The notes: generated by a model from the sequence alone, not told the origin. A stretch of DNA of 64,000 bases from Byssochlamys sp. IMV 00236 (GCA_001931875.2 MSJH02000799.1:1-64000), one strand, 5' to 3'; positions 12,141 to 24,425 are shown, numbered from the stretch's first letter. Made by a program: numbers and translations.

Positions 12141-14142
12141 ATCGTTAAGTATGCCTCTCGCTGCTCCAGGCAAGGCGACTCAGGAAGAGAACAGCAACTC
12201 AAAACGGGAGACTTGCAGAACATCCGCTCCCTTTAAGAAGGTCGCCGAGATGCGTACCCCGATCAATGTCGCAGGAAAAGAAGACTAAACCCCAGATGCG
12301 ACAATCCGTGTTTAGCGAAAGACCACTCCAGACATGGTAAATTCTTCCCTACTTGCTTGCCAGCAAAGGAAGCATATCTATAATATGCGCACTGAAGCTG
12401 ATAACTGCCTTCTACGCTCAGAATAAGACTGTGTCCGTCCGCTGGCCGCCATTAATATATTAGCTCTTTCCACTTAACTAGCCTCTCTTTGGCATTGGGC
12501 AACGTCTTGGCCATCTCAACAATTTTCGCTTGGAGCATGTTCTCCTGGCTTCCTTCTCCACTCAGCTAGACTAAATCAGGATCGATCCACCAAGCCTCGG
12601 AACAAGAAGAACCTCTTTTTTACACTACTATCACTACGTACTCCGTAGGCCCTAGGGCATCATGTGAAGAAGTCCGTGCAGAAGAGAGTCGCGTATTTAG
12701 CGCATGAAGGTGAGCCTATAGTATCCTCGATATAGTTATAACAAATCATCACTCTGTTCGCACATCATTCCTAATCAAGAAAATGTGCTTCACGCCGAGG
12801 TAAAATGCGGGCGTTTGAGCGGTGCATTTCTAATCTAACTACGTACTCAAGACTTGGGTAGAGATCCCCGCGCCATTGAAAATATCTACTTTATAGGGAA
12901 GTGTGAACCCGACTTATAATTTGTTTAGAATCTCGAATTTCGCGTGTAAGTGGCATTATGCTAATGCCAGAGGTCTCATCAGAATAACAGATGTAGTACT
13001 ACATGCAAATAATTCTTTTGTTCATGAAACATAAGAGCCTAATTCACCTGGCCAGCATTTGTCTATATAATGCCTCCCCAAGAATAGTAGACTATACCAT
13101 GAGGTTCAAGGATTTTACCATGTATGTAGAAATGTGAGGCTGAGAATTGTATACTTATCATTGGACAATTAGCGCTGGAGTAGTTCCGTCTTGGCTCTCA
13201 ATATTTTATGATTCCTAAAGAAAATGAGTAGGAAGGGAATTCCAAGCAAACGGGGTAAGAACCTGAGAATAGTTTTGTAGGTGTAGTAGTTAGGCTGTAC
13301 GTAAAGTGTGCTAAATAAACTACTTCAATAAGATGCCAGTATTAGTAAAAAGGAGTTACTCCCTGCCATGACCGTGTACATTTAGCTGTAGGCCAGCGAA
13401 AAACACTACTTTTGCGACTATATGAAATCAAGACGTCATAACCGTACGACATGAATACGTTTTCGAGACGACAGGTCCGAGCAAAGAGAGCAATACTCAA
13501 GTCTAATAATGCTTTTCGTTGTCATTGGTTCCCATCGAAGGCTCATCCATGGCACTATCTAAAGTCAGGAGCCAGCGGCCGTATGGCAGCGTTGGTTAGG
13601 AGCTCGCGGTTGGTATCCAAAACAATATGCTCACAAGGAGGTGAGAGGATTATAGAATCAGAAGCAATACCGGGCTGTGCATAAGAGCATCCCTGCCTTC
13701 TTCTCTCGCTCTCAAGGTAAATAGCTGGAGCATCTGGATTGTTGCTGGTGCTGTATATGTAATACTCTCAGTCTAAATGAACATATAGGCTTCGATGCTT
13801 CATGAATAGACCGACTGGAAAGTAGTACAAGGGCAACCGGGATATATGAAGCAAATTAAAATGAATGTTGACAAGGAAGGCATCTGCAGCTTATACGTGC
13901 AGAACTCATCTCTCGGCATTTTCAGGGCTATGAGCTCGTCTGCAAGCCTACGTGGTCTTCCAGAATGTCTCCCATCTCTGGAGACAGCCTTCGGGTAAAA
14001 GAGGAGAGGCTGAAAGATATAGGATTAAGTGAAAATCTCAAGGAACGAAGTGAGATTTCTGAGCCGGCCATTTCGTGGGAGGCCTCCGGATACAACGCGC
14101 CTTCCTTTTTGGCGCGTCCCCCAGCTCGCTCACAACAAAAAG
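12141..14142. other. Intergenic region, no gene recognised
   Basis: About 2 kb between the flavoprotein start and the promoter tract of the GPI-protein gene. The part from about 12.8 to 13.4 kb is AT-rich with no coding potential. A 77-codon frame at 13451-13684 shows no domain. Nothing else is visible. Confidence 0.4.
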
Positions 14143-14220
14143 CCCCTCCCCTTCTCTCACTTTCTCTCCTTCTTCTTCCCTTCCTCATCCTCTTCAACCT
14201 TCTTCACCACCATCCATCCT
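14143..14220 (+). promoter_or_regulatory. Pyrimidine-rich core-promoter tract of the GPI-protein gene
   Basis: A nearly pure C/T stretch 90-170 bp upstream of the start codon at 14310. Such CT tracts often mark the transcription start region of highly expressed Aspergillus genes. This is inferred from composition and position. Confidence 0.45.
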
Positions 14221-14309
14221 TGGAGACTTTCATCAAATCCGCTCGTTCAAAGCTTTATCTTGACTGCCCACTGCTCGTTAAGTTTATCTTCTCCCACAAC
14301 AGCATCAAG

Positions 14310-15196
14310 ATGATGTCCAAGATGAGCTCCAAGATAATTGTGTTGTTTGTCCTCTGGGCCCTTGTGGTCCTTGGACACGGTGACAGTAAGTCTGCCTACG
14401 AGACATAAGAAGTCTTAATGGTCTCGAGTTCTGTATTGAGAGGATCTCGAGAACGAATATCGTTGGTATCTAATCACATCTCACAGAGCTTCCTCGCGAG
14501 GTTGATGCCCTGAAGGGCTATGTCACGAGCCTTGAGGCTCTTGATGGTATGTCCGCCACCAACATATCTTGTCTGCATGAGCTGATATCCAGTAGACAAC
14601 TTGAACCTCCATGATGCGGATGACGCGCCTTACGTTGCCAAGTTCAACCAGCTTTTCGCTCGCGCCGGTAAGTAACTGTGTAGACTTAAGCTTATTTTTA
14701 AATCATTCCTCGACGAAACTTACTGACGCCAGCCTTGACAGAAACTGTCACTACCACTGTGACCGTGGAAGTTTGCTCGTCCGCTCCTGGAACCACTGCG
14801 CAGACTAGCACCACCACTGCGACTATTTCTGAAGTTACGACTTCTTCTGCGCCAGTGATTCCGGTTCCGATTCCTATTCAGACGTCTTCCATCTCTTCTG
14901 GTGGATATAGTTCCAGTGGATATGCACCGATCCCTCCTTATAGTTCTGTGGAGTCTACCTCGACAGGCACTACTTCGGAGCAGACAGCTTCTTCCAGTCC
15001 TGCAGCATCCTCGGTCCCTGCTGCCACGACTTCTGTTGTGGCTTCTAGCGTGTCGGCCACCAAGACTTCGGCGTCCTCGACTTACACTCACGCGCCTTAT
15101 CCATCTGGAACTGCAGTGAGCAACGGTGTTCCCAATGGAGTGCCTAGTGCTATTCTCGGAATGGCCGTGGCAATGATTGCCCTCGTCACCCTGTAA
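14310..15196 (+). CDS. GPI-anchored Ser/Thr-rich cell-surface protein
   Basis: Exons 14310..14385, 14487..14546, 14596..14667 and 14733..15196 encode 223 residues. A hydrophobic signal peptide (IIVLFVLWALVVLGHGD) is followed by a short charged segment (EVDALKGYVTSLEALDDN) and a TETVTTTVTV element of the kind seen in fungal wall proteins. A long Ser/Thr/Pro/Ala-rich stalk follows, suited to O-glycosylation. The C-terminus has a small-residue site and a hydrophobic tail (SAILGMAVAMIALVTL) typical of a GPI attachment signal, so the protein should sit on the membrane or wall. No catalytic domain is present and I do not recognise a named family. Splice phases are consistent across all three introns, which supports the model. 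Confidence 0.8.
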
Positions 15197-15855
15197 GCAT
15201 CATCTAAACAGGTGGACTGAGCTGTCTCGCTACTGTTTCTCCTAGCACTTCATGTAGGGAGAGGGATCTGTGAGTAGCTCGTTGGTCCATTCTTATCTAA
15301 CGGTGCATGAGGTATGACTGGCTATGTCTTATGCTTTTATTGAGACGAGGATGTCGCCGGTCGATTTGTATCTTGATAAGAACATGTTATCAGCTTACTC
15401 CGATAATCTTAAAAGAAAGAGAGAAAAAAAAGGTGGAGGAACGTACTTAGTTCTTATGCAGACTGCTGGCCTTTGCCGCAACTAATAATGAAAATGTTGC
15501 CTTGTGGTAATCTTGCAACTATTCTTTCCTGTCCAATTCGACCACGGAAGTGGCTTGTGAGTCATCCGAGATCGGCGCTCGGCGACTCAGCATCGTTTGA
15601 AGACAGCATTGGCTCTCTTCAGAGCGGCCACAACTTGCCTAGACTTTTAAAATTATTCGAGATCCTTTCAATTCTAAATTCAAAGCCTATACATTCAGCT
15701 ACTTAGGACACCAAGACATCATCTCCGTTGACGTGGCCTGTTCTTCCCGTTTGCAACAGCGGCGAGACCGGACGATCTATCTTCCGGAGGGGCTGATACC
15801 AAAAACTTACCTTCATACGAGGGGCAAAGTCTTTCCAAAGCAACAATTGCACACC
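15197..15855. other. Intergenic region, 3' of GPI gene and promoter of threonine synthase
   Basis: No gene or repeat is recognised. A purine-rich stretch near 15415-15435 is the only compositional feature. An open frame at 15473-15706 has no recognisable content. Confidence 0.4.
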
Positions 15856-17922
15856 ATGGCGAACGAATCTACGGGTAGGGCTCATACTGAGTCCCAAATC
15901 TATCACTCTACTAGAGGTGGTGACTATGGCGTGAGCTTCCTCCACCTGTGATACGCCCCGACAACATGCTAATGTCTCCAAGCTCTCGTTCGAGACGGTG
16001 GTCCTGAAGGGCCTCGCCGCGGATGGTGGTCTCTTCCTGCCTCACGAAATCCCCACTGCAGTGGACTGGGTACGTGCGAAATGCCATATATCCCGCTATC
16101 ATATGAGCGCTTGTCGCCGGAAACAACGTTTTAGCCTCCAGAACAGTCTTAATGGATCTAAAGACTGACGACGACCGCAGCGGAGTTGGAGCGATCTTTC
16201 CTACACGGACCTGGCCTTCCAGATTTTCAGCCTTTACATTTCACGCAGCGAGATCCCAGCGGATGACCTGAAAGGCATCATTGATCGGAGCTACTCGACA
16301 TTCCGTGCAAAGGATGTTGCGCCGTTGGTTCATCTAAAGGACAACAGCTTGTATCTCCTTGAGCTATTCCACGGTCCCAGTTACTCCTTCAAAGACTGTA
16401 CGTTGCGCATGGCTGTGACAATTTCTCAAGCTAACATACTCTAGGCGCCTTGCAATTTCTAGGAAATCTCTTCGAGTATTTTCTCACGCGGAAAAATCAC
16501 GGGAAAGAAGGCAAAGGTGCGTTTAACAAGCAATGTATATGGCTGGATTATGGCAAGGCTATGGGACCTAACCAGCTAGCAGATAGACATCATCTGACTG
16601 TGGTTGGTGCGACGAGCGGTGATGTGAGCCATCCTCTTTTACTGCCTTGGATCCAACAAAGATATTAACTTGTTTCGCAGACTGGATCTGCAGCGATTTA
16701 CGGTCTCAGAGGCAAGAAAGATGTATCCATATTCATACTGCACCCGAAGGGTCGTGTCAGTCCCATACAAGAGGCGCAAATGACAACCTGCTTAGACGCA
16801 AACGTCTATAATCTTGCCGTGACAGGGACCTTTGATGATTGTCAGGTATGGATTTAGAATGTCAGAAACGCAGGACTTTGGGCTCACAATGCAATAGGAC
16901 ATCGTAAAGGCCTTGTTCGGCGACTCTGATACGAACAACGTGTTGAAACTCGGTGCGGTCAACTCGATTAACTTTGCGAGAATCCTCGCCCAAATCGTCT
17001 ATTATTTCTATTCGTACTTCTCTCTTGTGAGAACTTCCAATACTTTCAAGCTCGGCGACAAAGTGCGCTTTGTGGTTCCGACTGGAAACTTTGTCAGCAT
17101 CCCCTCTTTCCATTCATTCAGACGCTTAATCTAACAGGCTTGACACAGGGAGATATACTGGCAGGTTATTTTGCGTACCGTATGGGTCTTCCTGTTGACA
17201 AGCTCGTTATTGCGACCAACGAGAATGATATTCTCGATCGATTCTGGAAGACGGGTCGATATGAGAAGAAGCCGGCTAGAGGCCAGGAGGCAGAGGGTGG
17301 ACTCGATGTAGACGGAGCGAAGGCTCACGAAGGTGGCGTGCGGGAAACACTCAGTCCAGCGATGGACATACTGGTCTCCAGCAACTTTGAGCGACTTCTC
17401 TGGTTCTTGGCACACGAATTCGCCAGCACCAGAAGCACAGATGACGAGGCCAGCAATAAACAGGCAGATCAGCAAGTCAGTACTTGGCTTAGCGACCTGA
17501 AAGTAAAGGGCGGTTTTGGCCCCGTCCACAAGGACATTCTCGACAGCGCACACAGGTCATTTGACAGTGAAAGAGTCAGTGACCCGCAGACTCTTGAGAC
17601 AATCAAGAACATCTATGACCAGATTGGGTATATCCTGGACCCGCATTCTGCCGTCGGCGTCACGGCTGCCCTTCGATCCCTGCAGCGCGCTGGCCCAAAT
17701 ATTCCGCATATTTCTCTTTCAACAGCCCATCCGGCTAAGTTCGCCGGTGCCGTCGAGCTGGCTCTCAAGGATAAGGAGGGATTCAACTTCGAAAAGGAGG
17801 TGTTGCCGGAAGAATTCATCGGCCTTGACAAGAAGGAAAAGCGCGTTATTGCCGTCGAAAACGATTGGCAGGCAGTGAGAGAGCTGGTCAAAGAGCAAGT
17901 TGAGAAGGAAATACAGCTCTAA
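15856..17922 (+). CDS. thr4: Threonine synthase
   Basis: Eight exons (15856..15930, 15983..16069, 16181..16397, 16445..16516, 16583..16623, 16681..16845, 16898..17092, 17149..17922) give 541 residues. The enzyme converts O-phosphohomoserine to threonine with PLP. The N-terminal STRGGDYGLSFE segment, the PLP lysine in HGPSYSFKD (Lys125), the TSGDTGSAAIYG phosphate-binding segment and the PTGNFGDILAGYF glycine-rich loop are all present once introns are removed. The usual HGPT is HGPS here. The start has a good context (CACCATGG). The block NENDILDRFW and the later SPAMDILVSSNFERLLWFLA segment match the long fungal/yeast form. Expected to be cytosolic, at the end of the aspartate-family pathway. 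No other threonine gene is nearby. Identification is certain, although a second paralog elsewhere in the genome cannot be excluded. Confidence 0.95.
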
Positions 17923-18680
17923 AACAAACAAACACCATATTCGGGCGAATACGTGTTCTGCTTGCCGGTTTCTGTTGATATTGTGACTTGAGCCTTCGGG
18001 CCTAGTGAACTTAAAAAAGGTCGGTGGGATAGACTCAGGACTAAAAGCATTCAGTCACACTTTCTCTTTCCTCACATCATTTTATTACGATCCATGCATA
18101 CACCTTGTGCCTGCTGTTGGCAGCAGAAGTCATATGTGCGCCCCTTCTGGCAGAAGTTTTGTATTTAGTATTCTTGGTGGATGATGCAGAGTGTAATAAA
18201 CCCATACCCCAGCGTCAGCGCCGTGGCGGCATTATGAATGGATATTCTCACAGCAACCTCGCCAAATTTTGGAGAAGGAGGCCCCGCAAATCATGGCCAT
18301 AGGTAAGTCATTGTGAATTGATTATATCCGATTCACACTCTTTCCTAATTGACGTCATTGTTTTGGGCCCACTATCCTGAGCCCTTGTTTAAACCAGCTC
18401 AGCTCAGCTTACGAAAAGAGAGAATGATGGGCAGACAAATTGTCAAAATGAAGAGATAGCAAAGGCAAAACATACAACAGGCATTGTATAATGGCCATTC
18501 TCGCGTAGGTGGTTGCTGCAGGGAAAGCTTACATGGATGTATATTATTAGTCTTGTTCTCAACTATTTAACTAAGTTATAGATCTATTAGTTACACTTCA
18601 AAAATGGCATAACATAATCATTATTGTTGCCAACAATAGTTAACAATAAGAATTGGGAGAGGCAAAATAAATTCAAGATG
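17923..18680. other. Intergenic region, no gene recognised
   Basis: Sequence between the threonine synthase stop and the 5S rRNA terminator. It includes AT-rich stretches near 18530-18660. A 65-codon frame at 18105-18302 has no domain. No repeat was seen. Confidence 0.4.
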
Positions 18681-18688
18681 AAAAAAAA
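18681..18688 (-). terminator. RNA polymerase III T-run terminator of the 5S rRNA gene
   Basis: Eight consecutive T residues on the minus strand, starting seven bases past the 3' end of the 5S rRNA. This is the standard pol III termination signal. Confidence 0.85.
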
Positions 18689-18695
18689 GACGATC

Positions 18696-18814
18696 ACATA
18701 CAACAGCAGGGATTCGCTGGTGGTCACCCACCCAACTACTAACCTGCCGGCGTGTGGCTTAAGTACGGCTGAGCGGACGGGAAGCCCTGTTTTCCACACC
18801 CTATGGTCGTATGT
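18696..18814 (-). rRNA. 5S ribosomal RNA
   Basis: The minus strand reads ACATACGACCATAG at the 5' end and TGCTGTTGTATGT at the 3' end, 119 bases in all. The ends pair to form helix I. Internal blocks match the known filamentous-fungal 5S rRNA, including the CCGTCCGCTCAGCC segment and the AGTAGTTGGGTGGGTGACC segment that carries the pol III internal control region. The arms GGCAGG and CCCTGC are complementary, suggesting a functional copy. Dispersed single 5S genes are normal in Aspergillus and Neurospora. A TATA-like element lies 22-31 bases upstream and a T8 terminator lies just downstream. Confidence 0.93.
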
Positions 18815-18835
18815 GGTTAATATGTATGTGAAAGG

Positions 18836-18845
18836 ATACATATAG
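18836..18845 (-). promoter_or_regulatory. TATA-like element upstream of the 5S rRNA gene
   Basis: CTATATGTAT on the minus strand, 22-31 bases before the first base of the 5S rRNA. Upstream TATA-like boxes at about this distance are known for Neurospora 5S genes. Confidence 0.5.
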
Positions 18846-19755
18846 ACCTTATTGTTGGGTTGGCGCACTTTTAACGGGTTGTGTTGACGTATTATTATTA
18901 TTATCATGGGTCTGCATCGGCAAACACTGCTGAAGATACTATACATACAACAGGCCAGTCCATCTTCTCAATTTCCAGATTTCTCCGCTACATATATGGG
19001 ACCTTACTATGAACGAGCCGGACTTTTGCTATAAGTAAGAGTCAGAATATACCTAGGTAGTGTACTCATGGTACAGTTTTCACTGCACCTTAGTTTGCCG
19101 AAGAATAGAGGGATACCGGTTGCTTATGTCCTGGAGATCCCGGGTATAATATCTAAGCTCGCTTTGGCCCTGAAAGGGAGCTGCAGTATACAAACCCTAG
19201 AAAGGAAAGTATTAGTCAGTGCCCCAGATTGCCTTGCACTTGTACGGAGTAGAGATTATTTACTAACACAATCGTGTCCCAGATAGTTTTCGACTGCCTC
19301 GATCAGCTCTAAGTATGTCGAGAGCGATGGAGGTTGACGTGTCCATTTTCTTGCGGGAGAGGTCTTCGAACAAGCAACACTGTGGGGTGCTTAAGTTGGA
19401 CAATGCTTTAGTATCAAATTCTATACCTTTCTTTTTCTTCCTAGATAAGGCGAATGGCTACAATATCAAAAGTGTTTATATATAGTCAAAGTATCCTGCT
19501 GTTCTCTTTCTAGCCGCCTCAAGGCGGTGGGCGGAGAATCGAGCTTACTCCATTGGGCACACGAAGCTCTCTCCCGCCGTCGGGAGCTTCAGGCCAGGCA
19601 GCTTCTCGCACGCGTCCAACACCTCATCACTGCGGCACCGAACCTCTTGGGCCACCTCTCTCTTCCACGATCTAACATCATACTTGAAGAATACCCCATT
19701 CTGATATATCTTTTCCGTCTTTCTTCCTTTAGTGGTCTAATTTGCCGTCGCCACC
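18846..19755. other. Intergenic region, includes promoter of the proteasome gene
   Basis: Holds a short ATT repeat near 18891-18903 and an ACCTAGGTAG motif near 19051, also seen elsewhere in the window. A CT-rich stretch before 19750 is probably the proteasome gene promoter. No gene was recognised. Confidence 0.4.
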
Positions 19756-20814
19756 ATGTCCGGTAAGCGCAGCATGGCCCTGTCGACCATGACTTCATCG
19801 ATCACTGACTAATATCATCCGAGCAGGAAGCGCAGGTTACGACAGGCATATTACAATCTTCTCCGACCAAGGCCGTCTGTACCAAGTTGGTCAGTAATAC
19901 CCCGGCCAACGTCTTGTCCAGCGGTAGTCCCGTTAGCGACAGACCCTTCAGCCGTCTATCACTCCCGCGGAGCCCGCTAACACGACGATCTCCATATAGA
20001 ATATGCCTTCAAGGCTATCACCGCTGCAAATATCACATCTGTCGGGGTGAGAGGGAAGAACTGTGCCGTGGTCCTGTCTCAGAAGAAGGTCCCTGTAAGT
20101 TGGCAACCTTAGCCGTATATCGTTGCGCCCTTTCTGACAAAGACCGCAGGACAAGTTGATCGATCCTGCTTCTGTGTCGCATATCTTCAAGATTTCTCCA
20201 TCAGTTGGATGTGTCATGACCGGATCCATAGCAGATGCCAGAGCACAGGTCAACCGAGCCCGTGGTGAGGCCGCGGAGTTTCGATACAAGTACGGATATG
20301 AGATGCCCTGCGATGTCCTCTCCAAGCGACTTGCCAATATCAACCAAGTCTACACACAAAGAGTCTGCAGCCCCCTTATATCGTCACGAAGCTCAACATG
20401 GATGGCTAACGCATAGACGGTTTTCAGGCTTACATGCGCCCACTGGGAGTTGCCATGACCCTTATCTCGGTGGATTCGGAATTCGGTCCACAGCTGTACA
20501 AGTGCGATCCAGCTGGATACTACGTAGGCTACAAAGCAACTGCCTCGGGGCCTAAGCAGCAAGAGGCTCTCAACTTCCTGGAAAAGAAGCTGAAGAACAA
20601 GGACTACGCGGAAGGTAGCTGGCAGGATGTGGTGGAGCTGGGTATCACGACCTTGAGTAACGTCCTCAGCGTCGATTTCAAGAAAGGCGAGCTGGAGATC
20701 GGGATTGTTGGAGGCCCTCGCACCGATGGCCAGGAAGGGACGAGTACGGAGTTCCGGGCACTAACAGAGGATGAGATTGACGAGCGGTTGCAAGCTATCA
20801 GTGAAAAGGACTAG
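19756..20814 (+). CDS. scl1: 20S proteasome subunit alpha type 1 (Scl1/PSMA6-like)
   Basis: Five exons (19756..19762, 19827..19889, 20000..20094, 20150..20362, 20428..20814) encode 254 residues. The first exon holds only ATGTCCG, and the start context CCACC is ideal. The N-terminal alpha-subunit signature reads [26 protein letters not shown] across exons 2 and 3 (quoted in parts: [10 protein letters not shown] and RLYQVEYAFKA), and the GYDRHITIF form is specific for the alpha-1 subunit. Later blocks [16 protein letters not shown] and [14 protein letters not shown] match the outer ring of the 20S core, which gates entry of substrates. An acidic tail closes the protein. Found in cytosol and nucleus; essential in yeast. 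All splice phases agree. Confidence 0.95.
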
Positions 20815-21756
20815 TTAGAACGGGCGTTGATGAGACCGAAGGAGATACGATTTAGCACTCGTGGCCTGGTATGGATTTCGGGTCCCTTGCAGATGTAATA
20901 AATGACAAGTGATTCTGTGACGTGACTAGCTGGGCTCTCGTTTCGGTCTTCTCTTGGCCTCCGGCTTTCTCATGCCTATTAGTTCGTTGTCGATGCCCCC
21001 GTGCAACAGTCCAGGTGATGTTGAACGTCAGGTGCGCCCGTGTATCAGTGGCAATTTTCGTGTGGTCCAGTAGGCTGGGCAGTGCACTTGCGATTGTTGG
21101 CGCTTCAATTATTAAGGTAGGACAGTATGGATCTCTTTCGTCCCTTGGTCCAGGTAAGCCTCGATCCTAACAACGTCACGGATCTTTTTCACATCTCGGT
21201 TGTGGGGTTTTTCGCGCGGGCAACTTGGGACCCTAAATGCAGGGAGAGCTCCAATATCATTGCCGTCTGAGAAGCCCCTAGATCGTTTTTCAACGACCGG
21301 GCCATTGCTCTTTAATCGCGGTGGAGCGACGTTCAGCTTGGTCACTGTCAAGTTGTCAAGGATGCGGCTACCCGCAAGGCTGTAAGTATCTAGCTCCACT
21401 GCATTCCATGACGCCTTTTTTTTTTGCTTGTCGGGTATTCAGAGGCAGCTGGGCCATTATTATTGCTAGAATTGGCGGGCGGCGGAGCAGTTGGCGCACG
21501 GCTGGGGCCGCCCTAAACGGAAGATCGCAAAAATCGAGAGAATCGAGAGAAGGCCCAGGGCACCCACCGTCCGCCCGTGCCCGAAGAAGCCCGTAAAGCT
21601 CTGTGGCGTCTCTTATTCGCAGTCGAATTTCGCAGGAACCTGACGAGCTTCGCCCTGCATGCCACGGATAATCGATCCGTGACGAACCTCACCAGTCTCT
21701 ACTCTCGATTGCCTAGCTTGCCGTTGACGATCCCGTGGCGTTCAGACACTACAACT
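20815..21756. other. Intergenic region, no gene recognised
   Basis: Several overlapping short frames (20922-21170, 21321-21596, 21577-21912) show no domains. A T11 run lies at about 21418-21428 and a tandem TCGAGAGAA pair at about 21535-21550. Nothing further is supported. Confidence 0.4.
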
Positions 21757-22003
21757 ATGTCTCCTAATGTTGCGGATACGCGGGTCTCTTCGAGGAAGTC
21801 TCTTTTATCTAGATCCACCGAGATGGGTAGGAACCTGCTGGGATCTCTTCGTCCGGAAGTTTCAACAGTTATTGGGTGCAGCCAGCCACCTTCTTCAAGA
21901 TGCTCCAATTGACCCTTTCAACAATGTTTTGGTCTTCAGGAGTACCATCCAGAGTCGATATATGCATGCTCTTATAAGGAATATCTCGTCCTCGGGAATA
22001 TAG
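21757..22003 (+). CDS. Possible small gene, hypothetical
   Basis: A two-exon model (21757..21826, 21882..22003) with a GTAGGA donor and GCAG acceptor would give 63 residues starting MSPNVADTRVSSRK. No family is recognised. From about 21927 a different frame reads EYHPESIYACSYKEYLVLG and continues open to about 22060. The region may therefore be a frameshifted or mis-modelled gene rather than a real short one. It lies just upstream of the unknown gene at 22114. Low confidence. Confidence 0.2.
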
Positions 22004-22113
22004 ATGACAATGATCAGAGGAGGCAGTTTCTGTTGGCTCATACAGTACTTTCCTATTGATTTTCTTTGCATTCGTCCTATCATACATAGAGAGCATCGAG
22101 CTTATCCGGACAC

Positions 22114-22938
22114 ATGGCTGACGGACGTAAGTGTTACTTCTCCATCTAGAAGATCGTAAAACCTTCGCGCCGTACAATATCACTTGACATCGCCTAACAT
22201 TGTGGAATATTGTAGTCAACGATGCGCGGGCTGTCAGGGTTGCGGAATTGATCAACGATTACCGCACCCTTCAACTCCATATTTCGCAACAGAGGATGGA
22301 AGTACCGGCGGAAGAACAGCATGAGGAAGGGTTTGCCGTTATGAGGGAGTGTCTCGATGCTGCCCAGCGACTGTTATCGTCTCAATATAATTTGGCATCC
22401 ATCCAGAATCAGGGTGCCGATGACGAGGCACAGAAAGTACAACTGCAGAGGTATCCCCCCAGATTGATTGTCGCAAGGGTATCCAGAGATCCTGCTGCTA
22501 ACTAATTTCGGACAGGGTTATCCTTGACGGAAGTGTCCGGCGGTTCCAGGCACACAAGATATACCTTCGAATTGCAGCAGCCAGGCGTTGGGCCATCAAT
22601 CGAGCCAACGTGCTTCGTGGTGAAAGACCTAGCGAGCGCCATGCCGCTCAATTGCGCAGAATTAATGATATCCTACGAGAAGTTGGTGTTTCCTACCGAT
22701 TAACCACCAAGGCAGGTATTCAGAGGCTGACTAGATGTACACCTGCCTACAGGAGCTTGCCAGCATTACCGACCAGCATGTCGTTTCGGATCTCCATACT
22801 GCCGATGTTCGAGCAGGACACTGGCTGGACGACGACCCCTCCCTAGCGACCATTCTGAACTATGTACGATCGCAATCCTGAATCCGCATTCGATCTAGGG
22901 GTCACTGATCCTTGTAGATCTCATCATTCCCTCGATGA
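22114..22938 (+). CDS. Small conserved-looking gene of unknown function
   Basis: Preferred model: exons 22114..22126, 22216..22450, 22516..22681, 22735..22863 and 22918..22938, giving 187 residues. The start MADGLNDARAVRVAELINDY leads into a helical, charged protein with no signal peptide or membrane segment (EEQHEEGFAVMRECLDAAQR, RVILDGSVRRFQAHKIYLRI). I do not recognise the family. The last part is uncertain. Without the fourth intron the frame ends at 22846. The frame after 22735 (ELASITDQHVVSDLHTADV, DDDPSLATILNY) looks more protein-like and needs either the weak GTTGGT donor at 22682 or a one-base frameshift near 22716. Reasonable coding quality, unknown role. Confidence 0.5.
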
Positions 22939-23105
22939 TTCATCGATATGACGAAGCATAGACCGAACTGTCGTCCAAGTTGCGCTGTTTTTACTGCTAT
23001 CAGAAAACGCGCACGACAATTTCGTTTCGGGCGCAGGACGCCCTTTTGTTTGCTGGTAGAATTTCTACGTATATTTCGCTCTCAAGCGAACGGAAAATTT
23101 GTGAC

Positions 23106-23125
23106 ATATATATATATATATATAT
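23106..23125. repeat. AT dinucleotide microsatellite
   Basis: About ten AT units in a row, read directly. Confidence 0.9.
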
Positions 23126-24404
23126 TCCAATGTATACTTATACCCTCTTGTTTCTAAATATCATGTCGGCGCTGCTGTTGGCTTCGATAGATTCCGTTTC
23201 AGGAAAAAGTTGTTTAAATTAAAATCTCAGCTACATATCATTGATGCCTTTACATTACCTCCCCTCCCTCTGTTCGAAGAGCGTCATTCCGGCGGCTCCA
23301 AATATCTCGGATCTTGATTATCCTACCTTAGCTAGGATTGCGCTCAGGGAGATCTAGCCAGTAATCTTCTGTTAGACAGGTCCAGGCGATCGATCAGACA
23401 AGACTCAAAAGGGGCACCTGTCGTCATCCCCATGACCGTCTCGTCTCTGTGCTTCCCTAAGTTGCTACGGCGAAATACGAAAGTCATCTAGCTTCGCTTA
23501 CGATCACCAATGAAACCAGAACCTTCATATTGTAGTCTAACAGTAGCCTCGAAGGGGGGGAAGGTATCCCCAGAATCCGGATCGGCGACAGTTAACAGCT
23601 GAAAGGAAGCAAAAGTTCCTACTCCACCATAAACTCAATCGGAGGGCTCTCTTTTTTAACTGCAGGAAACGGGGAATCTTTCGCACGTCGTCTTTTTGTG
23701 GGTTGTTAGTTATCTAGTAGTTGATTGTATGGGATTGGGGAACTAAGGCTTGTTTTAGTCAGACTATCGGCGACCGGCGTCCTGTTGCAGGGCTAATCAG
23801 ATCGCAGAGATGGCTAGTCTTTGGAAAGCGTTCAGCTGATGAAGGTCGCCCAGATCCGCCAGCACGGTTGAACTAGCGCAGGGATCGGAGATCTCGTGGG
23901 ACGAAGGAGAAGAAGGGAAAAAAAAAAAAAAACTACAGGAAAGAAAAGGAGAAATAATAATAAAAGGGACACTTTTAGCTCTCTTCTTTTTCAGCGGCCC
24001 ACTCTGTGATGCAGTTGACGACATGCATGGCATTAACTAGTCTCTTGGTATTATATTTACTGTGGCGAAATGGTATTTATAATTGCATGGTCGAGGAAGC
24101 TTCGACTTTTCGCCTTTCAGCCTCCGAGGCCTGGGATCTTCTATCTACCCAATACAAATCGTAAGGTGCCCTGATAATCGCTTTGGGGAATATCGTTTCG
24201 ACGCACGCCATATAAGTAATATACTACTGCAAACACCAGTGATATTCTGAATGCACGCATCGCTCAGAGAACTATAAACAAGGCTAACAGGTTTGTTGAT
24301 GCAAGGGTTCTACACTGCTTAAGCTGGAAATGTAATGCTGACAATTAGAATAATAATAATAATAGTGCACCCGGGACTAATTAACTATATCCGAGATACC
24401 AAAA

Positions 24405-24425
24405 TAGTAGTAGTAGTAGTAGTAG
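24405..24425. repeat. TAG trinucleotide microsatellite
   Basis: Seven TAG units in a row, read directly; a short AAT repeat lies just upstream near 24350-24365. Confidence 0.9.
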
